6,949 bases of DNA, taken from NCBI GenBank assembly GCA_947472115.1, contig CANIZU010000099.1, positions 1 to 6,949 of the forward strand, in the 5' to 3' direction. Shown one piece after another: positions 1 through 5,437 of the stretch. Position 1 is the first letter of the stretch. Every line of letters begins with the position of its first letter. A model generated the notes under the pieces. The model was given only the letters and a program-made list of their open reading frames with translations, did not search any database and was not told the origin of the DNA. The position numbers and the translations under genes are program-made. The DNA is from Flavobacteriales bacterium. Its GTDB lineage: Bacteria; Bacteroidota; Bacteroidia; NS11-12g; UBA955.

Positions 1-1
1 G

Positions 2-511
2 GTTCAGCAGATGTTCGATGAGCGCGCTGGCATCACTCCCGATCGGGTATATCCGCATCCAATCGATTTAAATGCGCTGCCTCATATTGATGTTTTCATG
101 AACGATGGCTATACCAAAGAAGAATGGAAAATGATGGTAGAAACCCGCAAAATCATGGGGCTGCCGGAACTAAAAATTACTGCCACAACCGTGAGAATTC
201 CTACAGTAGGCGGACATTCCGAAAGTATCAATGCAAGTTTTGAAAATGCCCTAACGGTGCGCGAAATCAAAGAAATTTTAAGCGATGCTCCAGGTGTTAC
301 CTTGCAAGACAATCCAGAAAAATTTGAATATCCGATGCCATTGAACAGCCACGACAAAGACGATGTTTTTGTGGGTAGAATCCGGATGGACGAGAGTGAG
401 AACAACACAATTAACATGTGGGTAGTGTCCGATAATCTTAGGAAAGGTGCCGCAACAAATGCCATTCAAATTGCTGAATTGTTGATACAAAAAGGCTGGT
501 TCGATGCCTAA
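2..511 (+). CDS. asd: Aspartate-semialdehyde dehydrogenase, 3' part (5' end outside window)
   Basis: This is the C-terminal half of Asd, which makes L-aspartate-4-semialdehyde from aspartyl phosphate with NADPH, the branch point to lysine/diaminopimelate, threonine and methionine; the enzyme is cytosolic. The frame is open from base 2, and about 169 residues are visible out of a usual 330 or so. The first ATG, at base 11, is an internal methionine. Visible hallmarks are the segment RIPTVGGHSESI (positions 202-237), carrying the family's conserved substrate-binding Arg and catalytic-site His, a conserved DDVFVGRIR stretch, and the C-terminal signature DNLRKGAATNAIQIAE, typical of the dimer/NADP domain end. 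The catalytic cysteine lies upstream of the window and cannot be checked. The gene ends in TAA, 57 bp before the next gene on the same strand. I see no hairpin terminator in that gap, although a short T-run occurs at 540-545. Identification is firm. Confidence 0.96.
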   Translation, partial: VQQMFDERAGITPDRVYPHPIDLNALPHIDVFMNDGYTKEEWKMMVETRKIMGLPELKITATTVRIPTVGGHSESINASFENALTVREIKEILSDAPGVTLQDNPEKFEYPMPLNSHDKDDVFVGRIRMDESENNTINMWVVSDNLRKGAATNAIQIAELLIQKGWFDA

Positions 512-528
512 TTGAAGAGAATTTCTGA

Positions 529-557
529 TTGATTCCAACTTTTTTCATGCCTCTTTG
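529..557 (+). promoter_or_regulatory. Possible Bacteroidota-type promoter for the DUF2452 gene
   Basis: A TTG at 529-531 is followed by 18 bp and then CCTCTTTG at 550-557. The spacing and the TTTG part fit the Bacteroidota consensus (TTG, about 17-20 bp, TAnnTTTG), but the TA half of the -7 box is absent. If real, transcription would start only a few bases before the ATG at 569. Read-through from asd is the alternative. Confidence 0.3.
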
Positions 558-568
558 TTAATCTAATC

Positions 569-1030
569 ATGCTAGTGCAAGAAAACGAAGAATTAAACGC
601 TCCAGACAACCGCCCTTTGGTCCTCAAGGATGCTGTTTATCAAGGTGAAATGCACAATGCACCCTACGCAATCAGTGTCAGTTCGCCCAAAATCGAACCC
701 ATCGACAAACGATTAATGGTTGCCAATGCCCACGAAAGCATGCAGCACCAAGCCGAGCAACAAATTACGATGCTTCGCAAACAAGCCCAACTTTTGATTA
801 ACCAAGCCAAAGAAATCGAAGCGAGAGTTGAAATGTCGCATGCGATTTACAAAGCCGACCTCAACTTTGAACCTATCATCCACGGAATATATCACTTGTA
901 CCAAAAGGATGATGGCACTCAAGTTTTGAGTATGATTGCACCTTATGAATGGGGTAAATCAGCAGCTTTTCACACCTATGTGCATACCGTTCGATTGCTA
1001 GCAGATCGCACTTGGGAAATTTTGGCTTGA
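569..1030 (+). CDS. DUF2452 family protein of unknown function
   Basis: This 153-residue protein has no signal peptide or membrane segment, so it is probably cytosolic. The N-terminal 55 residues look irregular. Residues 57-97 are rich in Gln, Glu, Ala and Lys and should form a long helix or short coiled coil. Residues 102-129 hold the most distinctive block, with IYHLYQKDDG and then SMIAPYEWG. From memory this matches the DUF2452 family, scattered in Bacteroidota and also found in vertebrates (human C1orf50, which has a similar Y-LY-K-G...S-I-P-EWG block). The ATG at 569 is chosen because it is the first in frame and a TTTG promoter-like box lies just upstream; no Shine-Dalgarno sequence is visible. 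It follows asd in the same direction, and its stop is 21 bp from the convergent murQ stop. No function is known, and linkage to asd may be incidental. Family call fairly sure, function unknown. Confidence 0.85.
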   Translation: MLVQENEELNAPDNRPLVLKDAVYQGEMHNAPYAISVSSPKIEPIDKRLMVANAHESMQHQAEQQITMLRKQAQLLINQAKEIEARVEMSHAIYKADLNFEPIIHGIYHLYQKDDGTQVLSMIAPYEWGKSAAFHTYVHTVRLLADRTWEILA

Positions 1031-1051
1031 TCCACCGATAGATTTTCGATG

Positions 1052-1852
1052 TCAACCCCGGTGGGCATCGACTGCTTTGCGGACAGAACCCTTAGACAGC
1101 AATAGAGACTTCGCCTCTGCTTCCGCCAAACCCGTTTCTTCCATCACCATTCTCGTACCTCTTTCAATCAACTTGTGATTGGTGAGCTGCATGTCGATCA
1201 TTTTATTGCCCTTCACATGTCCTAACCGAATCATTACGCTGGTAGTAAGCATATTAAGGACCATTTTTGTCGCCGTGCCCGCTTTCATCCGTGTACTTCC
1301 GGTAACAAACTCCGGACCCGTCTCGATTTCCACGCAGATATCGCAGTCGGCAGCCATCGCACTATTTTTATTACAAACTACGGCACCGGTTGCGACGCCA
1401 TTGATTCGGCATTGGCGCAGAGCGCCAATGACATAGGGAGTGCGGCCGGAGGCCGCAATACCCACCACAACATCACCCACACCCACTTGATATTTCTCTA
1501 AATCACGATACCCCTGCTCAAAATCATCTTCTGCAAATTCCACTGCCTTGCGAATCGCGGAATCACCGCCGGCAATCAATCCAATGACTTTATCAAAGGG
1601 AACACCGTAGGTAGGCGGACATTCACTGGCATCTACGATACCCAATCGACCCGAAGTGCCCGCACCCAAATAAAACAACCGTCCACCCTTGCTCAATCGA
1701 TCAAAAATCAATTCACACAGTGCGGAAATTACAGGCAACTCATTTGCAATTCGGGCATGACATAAAGCATCCTCTCGGTTAATACCCGTTACTAAACTCA
1801 AAAAATCTTGCTGCTCTAAATGGGAATGATTGGAACTGGATTCTGTATGCAT
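1052..1852 (-). CDS. murQ: N-acetylmuramic acid 6-phosphate etherase
   Basis: MurQ cleaves the D-lactyl ether of MurNAc-6-phosphate to give GlcNAc-6-phosphate and D-lactate, a cytosolic step of peptidoglycan recycling. The 266-residue protein has a single SIS (sugar isomerase) domain. The sugar-phosphate loop GAGTSGRLG is at 63-71 and runs into DASECPPTYG at 74-83. E77 and E108 (in AVEFAEDD) align with the catalytic pair Glu83/Glu114 of E. coli MurQ. The motifs GIAASGRTPYV and TGSTRMKAGTATK are also intact. The N-terminus (TESSSN...HLE) resembles the family's usual start, supporting the ATG at 1852. The protein is about 30 residues shorter at the C-terminus than E. coli MurQ, which seems normal for short Bacteroidota versions. 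The start codon directly follows the GH3-family stop codon with no spacer, so translation is probably coupled. No kinase or transporter for MurNAc lies in the window. Confidence 0.95.
   Translation of the reverse strand: MHTESSSNHSHLEQQDFLSLVTGINREDALCHARIANELPVISALCELIFDRLSKGGRLFYLGAGTSGRLGIVDASECPPTYGVPFDKVIGLIAGGDSAIRKAVEFAEDDFEQGYRDLEKYQVGVGDVVVGIAASGRTPYVIGALRQCRINGVATGAVVCNKNSAMAADCDICVEIETGPEFVTGSTRMKAGTATKMVLNMLTTSVMIRLGHVKGNKMIDMQLTNHKLIERGTRMVMEETGLAEAEAKSLLLSKGSVRKAVDAHRG
1410..1457. repeat. Two tight inverted repeats inside murQ
   Basis: A perfect 9-bp inverted repeat CATTGGCGC/GCGCCAATG (1410-1418 and 1422-1430) with a 3-nt loop is followed ten bases later by a perfect 7-bp one, TGCGGCC/GGCCGCA (1441-1447 and 1451-1457), also with a 3-nt loop. 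Read as minus-strand codons they encode VIGALRQC and IAASGRT, the second being a conserved MurQ motif. The two would form adjacent stable hairpins in murQ mRNA. They may simply follow from codon choice at constrained residues. Confidence 0.45.
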
Positions 1853-3418
1853 TTATACAAAAGTATCGGTTTGATAGCGATCACACAAAAAATGGATCCA
1901 GTCTTGATAAATCAACTCCGGCATCACGCGTGGAAATTTGCTTTGTCCGCCCAACTTTCCTTTTGTATCCAAGAAATCTAAAAAATCCGCCTCTGGAAGA
2001 ACATGCATTTCCATCGTCTTTAATATATGCTGTCGTTCCGTGGCATAATCATCATTCAGGACGCATAAGTGCTGATCCAAAATCGACCTTAACTTTTCAG
2101 GATCCGGTTTCGCGTGACCTGTAGGGTAGGAAACATACCAACGATGTCCCATTTCGCCATTGGGCAATTTCAAACCACGAACACAGTATTCAGAGATCGG
2201 AGATTCCAATTCCCTTGCTGTTAATTCGGTACCCTGATTCATATTATCCACGCTCAAATGCTCCCCACATAAACTCAGATATTGTTTGGTTCTGCCAGTG
2301 ACCTTAATCTCACAAGCATCCACATTGGTAAATTGAATAGTATCACCAATCAAATAGCGCCAAGCCCCTGCACAAGTACTAATTAAAATAGCATAATTTA
2401 TCCCCTCCACTACTTCATCCAAATCCAAAGCCTTTGCACCAGGCCTTACTTCGCCTGTCTCATCAAAATTCTCTTCGTTGAATGGAATGAATTCAAAGTA
2501 GGTATTGTTCCTGAACACCAAGCCCATACCTGAAGCATTTACTTTGGTCTGGGCTGCAACAAAGCCTTCACTACACAAATACGATTCAAAATAGTGGATT
2601 GGACGGCCCATCATTGCCTCAATCTGACTCTTATAGGGAGTAATTGAAATCGCACCCCAACTGTATACACTTAAGTGAGGCCAAATTTCATGAATGTTCT
2701 TTAATTCATAACGCTCTATGATTTTCTCTAACAGCATTTTCACCCATGCTGGAGCACCTGCAATCATGGCCACATCCCAATTGGGTGCTTCGTTAACCAT
2801 GGTTTCTAACTTGTGATGCCAATCGCGCTCGCGCTTTATCTCTGCCGTGGGAACCGCAAAATGATCAAACCAAAAAGGCAAGTTTGCCACGGAAATACCA
2901 CTCAAATCTCCGCTATATTTCTTGCCATCGAAGTTTAGGTCGGTACTCCCGCCAATCATCAAATAATGTTTGGTAAAGAAATCTTTAGGGACATCCGTTT
3001 TAGCGACTGCAAATAATTGACGGCGACTGGCACGCATGATAGCCTTTAATTGTGCATCCGTAACTGGTATAAACTTGCTCGCCCCTTGCGTAGTTCCTGA
3101 ACTCAAAGCAAAATATTTGGGCGATCCTGGCCATGTGATATCCGATTCCCCGTTGTATTCACGTTGCCACCATGGGTGCATTACATCGTAACTCGCAATA
3201 GGTACATTTAATTTAAACTGTTCTCTACTATCCGCATGCATCAAAATACCATCAAAATCATATTCCTGACCGTAGGCAGTATTTTTTGCTTTGTAAAGCA
3301 ATTTCTTTAGCGTTGCATCCTGCCATTTCTGAGCACGTGCCCTCTTCATCACCAAGATATCCGTAACGTTCTTTGCCCGATCAAACAAATGTGTTAAAAA
3401 GTCTTTAGTAGCCGACAT
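1853..3418 (-). CDS. GH3-family acyl-acid amido synthetase (ANL superfamily adenylating enzyme)
   Basis: GH3 enzymes activate a carboxylic acid with ATP to an acyl-adenylate and pass it to an amino acid amine; the plant members conjugate jasmonate, auxin or benzoates. The bacterial substrates are largely unknown. At 521 residues the length is normal. All landmarks are present: the phosphate loop SSGTTQG at 106-112 continuing to K115 and P118; ESYLCSEG at 278-285, equivalent to the plant Y-x-S-S-E motif; AWRYLIGDTIQF at 352-363, with the ribose-binding Asp at 359; the hinge region GRTKQYLSLCGEHLS at 375-389; and QSKFPRVM near the end, with K494 as the likely C-terminal-domain lysine. No signal peptide or membrane segment is visible, so it should be cytosolic. 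It is the upstream gene of a pair with murQ: its TAA abuts the murQ ATG. It is divergent from the gene at 3505. No convincing -7/-33 promoter is visible upstream on this strand. Family sure, substrate unknown. Confidence 0.93.
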   Translation of the reverse strand: MSATKDFLTHLFDRAKNVTDILVMKRARAQKWQDATLKKLLYKAKNTAYGQEYDFDGILMHADSREQFKLNVPIASYDVMHPWWQREYNGESDITWPGSPKYFALSSGTTQGASKFIPVTDAQLKAIMRASRRQLFAVAKTDVPKDFFTKHYLMIGGSTDLNFDGKKYSGDLSGISVANLPFWFDHFAVPTAEIKRERDWHHKLETMVNEAPNWDVAMIAGAPAWVKMLLEKIIERYELKNIHEIWPHLSVYSWGAISITPYKSQIEAMMGRPIHYFESYLCSEGFVAAQTKVNASGMGLVFRNNTYFEFIPFNEENFDETGEVRPGAKALDLDEVVEGINYAILISTCAGAWRYLIGDTIQFTNVDACEIKVTGRTKQYLSLCGEHLSVDNMNQGTELTARELESPISEYCVRGLKLPNGEMGHRWYVSYPTGHAKPDPEKLRSILDQHLCVLNDDYATERQHILKTMEMHVLPEADFLDFLDTKGKLGGQSKFPRVMPELIYQDWIHFLCDRYQTDTFV

Positions 3419-3491
3419 AGTAAAATAATTTTGTGGTCATATTACAAAAACCAAGCCATCCTAATCAATACCGACGATAATTGACGAACTT

Positions 3492-3510
3492 TGCCAATAA
3501 TATTATGGCA
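3492..3510. promoter_or_regulatory. Operator-like dyad over the start of the 3505 gene
   Basis: The half-sites TGCCA (3492-3496) and TGGCA (3506-3510) are separated by 9 bp of pure A/T, a layout typical of a homodimeric repressor site. The dyad covers the ATG at 3505 and overlaps a TTTG (3490-3493) that could be part of a -7 box. It sits in the 86-bp divergent gap with the GH3 gene. The arms are only 5 bp, so it may be chance. Confidence 0.25.
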
Positions 3511-3870
3511 GACGGACTTATTCAGGAAATACGTGACAAATGGTTACAAATTATTGCCTTTGTGGAGGAGAATTTTGACAAAAAGCCCGACCTCAATGCG
3601 ATTTTGTTCCTAATTGGTGTCAGAGAATTGGGCGAATTGAGAGATACACCATTTTCAAAAGAGGAAAAAGTGCACTTAATGCACATTGCTACCTGTAAAA
3701 TCTTAAGCTACTCCGGTTATTACGAACATGTTGGATCGGATCAAAACGGATGGCCAGCTTGGCAAAACATCATTCCACTGCCAAACTTGGGTTACCTAGA
3801 ACAAGAGAATTTAATACGCCAGCACATCGTAGAGTACTTTGAAAATGAAGAAATAATTCAGTTTCATTAA
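3505..3870 (+). CDS. Conserved Bacteroidota hypothetical protein
   Basis: This 121-residue protein has no signal peptide, transmembrane helix or known catalytic motif that I can see; it is probably a small soluble protein of mixed helices. An N-terminal helix (LIQEIRDKWLQIIAFVEENF) leads into NAILFLIGVRELGELRDTPF at about 29-48. After that come a Lys/His-rich segment EEKVHLMHIATCKILSYSGYYE, a Trp-containing turn (NGWPAWQNIIPLPNL) and a C-terminal helix ending QHIVEYFENEE. From memory this block order (LIGVxELG, HIxxCKxLSxSGYYE, GWPxW) recurs in uncharacterised proteins throughout Bacteroidota; I know of no assigned function. A TTG at 3481 would add eight residues, but the ATG at 3505 is preferred because the upstream part reads as promoter-like sequence (TTTG at 3490) rather than protein. 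It is divergent from the GH3 gene and 46 bp ahead of the cyclophilin gene, with which it may be co-transcribed. Confidence 0.82.
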   Translation: MADGLIQEIRDKWLQIIAFVEENFDKKPDLNAILFLIGVRELGELRDTPFSKEEKVHLMHIATCKILSYSGYYEHVGSDQNGWPAWQNIIPLPNLGYLEQENLIRQHIVEYFENEEIIQFH

Positions 3871-3916
3871 GCAAAGTGACGATTTCCAGTAAAAAACTTA
3901 GTTTATTTGAATTACG

Positions 3917-4795
3917 ATGATGAAATATGCTTTTATCCTTCCCCTCATGCTGGTCTTTGCCAGTTGCAGCAACAACACAGAAACGAATGCGGTTGACAGC
4001 GTAAAGAATCTCGTTGACACTAATTCCGTAGATTACAGTGATTCAACGGCACCTGCCGAATGGCCAAGGGTAGTGCTCAAAACAACTGCGGGTAATTTAA
4101 CTCTGGCACTGAACCCAGAACAAAAACAACACACCGAGAATTTCTTGAAATTGGTAAAATCCAAATACTATAACGGTCAGCTTTTTCATCGCGTTATCAA
4201 AGAATTTATGATTCAAACCGGAGATCCCAAATCTGTAAATGCTGGCCCTTCAGCAATGATAGGCGACGGTGGACCAAACTATACTGTAGCGAGTGAAATC
4301 AAACCAAATCTATATCATTATAAAGGAGCATTATCAGCCGCTCGACAGAGCGATGATGTGAACCCGATGAAAAATAGCAGCGGTTCCCAATTTTTTATAG
4401 TTACCGGAACACTTTTGGATGAGTTACACCTCAAACAATCTTTAGAAGCACAAGCGTTTGAAAACTTCAAAAAGGACCCCGCAAATCAAGAAACTTTCCT
4501 CAAAGGCCAAGCACTGAGTCAAGCCGGAAATATGGCTGCACTGCAAGAACTTGAACAAGATGTTCAAAAACGAATGCAGCCCTTTATCAATAAGTTATAT
4601 GCAGAGATTCCAGCAAACGTAAAGCAACGATACGCCAAATGGGGAGGCGCTCCAAGTTTGGATAACAACTATACCGTTTTTGGTAAATTGGTTTCGGGAT
4701 ACAATGTGCTAAGCGCCATCGAAAATGAACCAACAGGTAGTGCAGACCGCCCAAAAAAGGATGTCAAAATAATCGAAGCGTTCATTCCAGAATAA
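3917..4795 (+). CDS. Cyclophilin-type peptidyl-prolyl cis-trans isomerase, lipoprotein
   Basis: This enzyme speeds cis-trans isomerisation of proline bonds and so helps fold exported proteins. A short lipoprotein signal (MMKY, hydrophobic run, then FASC with the acylated Cys at 17) points to the periplasmic side of a membrane, and a Ser/Thr/Asp/Asn-rich linker runs to about residue 48. The cyclophilin domain spans about 50-292. FHRV at 90-93 carries the catalytic Arg (R92), FMIQTGDP follows at 97-104, then KGALSAAR at 136-143, SQFFIVTG at 157-164 and YTVFGKLVSG at 252-261. The usual QGGD reads QTGD. Between residues 165 and 250 lies a charged, helical insert absent from short cyclophilins; similar inserts ending GGxPxLDxxYTVFG are common in Bacteroidota. 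ATGs at 3917 and 3920 are both usable and give the same mature protein. It may be transcribed with the gene ending at 3870. Confidence 0.94.
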   Translation: MMKYAFILPLMLVFASCSNNTETNAVDSVKNLVDTNSVDYSDSTAPAEWPRVVLKTTAGNLTLALNPEQKQHTENFLKLVKSKYYNGQLFHRVIKEFMIQTGDPKSVNAGPSAMIGDGGPNYTVASEIKPNLYHYKGALSAARQSDDVNPMKNSSGSQFFIVTGTLLDELHLKQSLEAQAFENFKKDPANQETFLKGQALSQAGNMAALQELEQDVQKRMQPFINKLYAEIPANVKQRYAKWGGAPSLDNNYTVFGKLVSGYNVLSAIENEPTGSADRPKKDVKIIEAFIPE

Positions 4796-4840
4796 TCCAA
4801 TTCCAAACCATTCATCTAAACTATTAATTCAATCCATTGG

Positions 4841-4883
4841 CTCAAAATCCATCGATTGTTGCGCAGTTTAATTTGATTTTGAG
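4841..4883. repeat. 9-bp inverted repeat between the cyclophilin gene and rimP
   Basis: CTCAAAATC (4841-4849) and GATTTTGAG (4875-4883) are perfect reverse complements separated by 25 bp. The right arm contains the -33 TTG of the rimP promoter and is followed by ATTTTTC. It could be a weak terminator for the cyclophilin gene or a regulator site overlapping the promoter. An AT-rich 9-bp repeat at this spacing is expected about once by chance in a window this size. The gap 4796-4971 holds otherwise only the rimP promoter and leader. Confidence 0.35.
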
Positions 4884-4908
4884 ATTTTTCTGAATTGTAG
4901 TATATTTG
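4879..4908 (+). promoter_or_regulatory. Main promoter of the rimP-nusA operon
   Basis: TTG at 4879-4881, 19 bp, then TATATTTG at 4901-4908 is an exact match to the Bacteroidota housekeeping-sigma consensus (TTG at -33, TAnnTTTG at -7). Transcription is expected to begin around 4912-4917, giving an untranslated leader of about 55-60 nt before the rimP ATG at 4972. This also shows that a TTG at 4906, in frame with rimP, is inside the promoter and cannot be the start. Confidence 0.78.
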
Positions 4909-4932
4909 CAGCACTTTCCGATAAACTTTAGG

Positions 4933-4964
4933 AAGGGGACAAGCCAAAAGCAGTCCCCTTTTTT
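4933..4964 (+). terminator. Terminator-like hairpin in the rimP leader (possible attenuator)
   Basis: AAGGGGAC (4933-4940) pairs perfectly with GTCCCCTT (4953-4960) around a 12-nt loop. The stem can extend by up to three weaker pairs (4930-4932 with 4961-4963), and a run of six T's (4959-4964) follows. This is the layout of an intrinsic terminator, yet it lies 7 nt before the rimP start codon and downstream of the promoter. An alternative stem, CTTTCC (4914-4919) with GGAAGG (4931-4936, one U-G pair), would use part of the same 5' arm and so exclude the terminator, as an antiterminator would. The hairpin also falls within the expected ribosome footprint, so it could instead block initiation. 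Hairpin certain on sequence; regulatory role inferred. Confidence 0.62.
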
Positions 4965-4971
4965 GTTGACT

Positions 4972-5436
4972 ATGGCAAACCTCGCAAAGAATCTAACCGA
5001 CCTAGTAGAACAGGAAGCTCCCCTGTTTGGATTGTTCTTGGTAGCACACACTATCAGTCCCGCCAAGCTTTTCCAGTTTTACATGGACAGTGAAGAGGTA
5101 TTATCAATGAAATCAATCACCGATTTTACCAGACATATATCTGAAAAAATTGATGACTCCGATCTCAGCGATGAGGCCTTCACCTTCGAAATTTCTTCGC
5201 CCGGTGCCGAAAGACCGCTTACCAATCGCAAACAATATGGAAAACATATCGGCCGTTCGTTCGATTTTGTTACCTCCGAAGGACTTGTGAGTGGCAAATT
5301 GGTCGAAATCAACGAAAATAACGTGTTCCTCATCGAACAAACAACCAAAGAAAAAGGCAAGAAAGCCATTACCCAAATCATCGAAGTCCCTTTTGAAAAC
5401 ATTCAATCTGCAACCATCATAATCAGTTTCAAATAA
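4972..5436 (+). CDS. rimP: Ribosome maturation factor RimP
   Basis: RimP binds free 30S subunits and helps assemble the head/central-pseudoknot region around uS12 in the cytosol. The protein has 154 residues, the usual length. The N-terminal alpha/beta domain (1-70) includes GLFLVAHTIS and FQFYMDSEE, the counterparts of the family's strand and V-x-D segments, although divergent in sequence. The signature SSPGAERPL is at 75-83, followed by a C-terminal SH3-like barrel (about 85-154; NRKQYGKHIG, then SGKLVEINENNVFLIEQ). The ATG at 4972 is chosen because the in-frame extension upstream runs through the leader hairpin and promoter. No Shine-Dalgarno sequence precedes it: the nearest purine-rich run, AGGAAGGGG at 4930-4938, is over 30 nt away inside the hairpin. 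It is the first gene of the rimP-nusA-infB operon, with a 1-nt gap to nusA. Confidence 0.93.
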   Translation: MANLAKNLTDLVEQEAPLFGLFLVAHTISPAKLFQFYMDSEEVLSMKSITDFTRHISEKIDDSDLSDEAFTFEISSPGAERPLTNRKQYGKHIGRSFDFVTSEGLVSGKLVEINENNVFLIEQTTKEKGKKAITQIIEVPFENIQSATIIISFK

Positions 5437-5437
5437 T

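Noticed and set aside
512..568. Intrinsic terminator after asd
   Set aside because: There is a T-run at 540-545 but no stable stem before it.
1032..1064. CCACCG/CGGTGG inverted repeat at the convergent DUF2452-murQ junction as a two-way terminator
   Set aside because: The stem is only 6 bp with a 21-nt loop and no T-run on either side, and it extends into murQ, so it is too weak to annotate.
3419..3480. Promoter for the GH3-murQ pair on the minus strand
   Set aside because: The best candidate reads GGTTTTTG without a properly spaced TTG; no box could be supported.
3481..3504. TTG start adding eight residues to the hypothetical protein
   Set aside because: The ATG at 3505 fits better, and the extra stretch looks like promoter sequence.
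4906..4971. In-frame TTG start adding 22 residues to RimP
   Set aside because: The TTG is within the -7 box and the added codons run through the leader hairpin; RimP from 4972 already has the normal family length.
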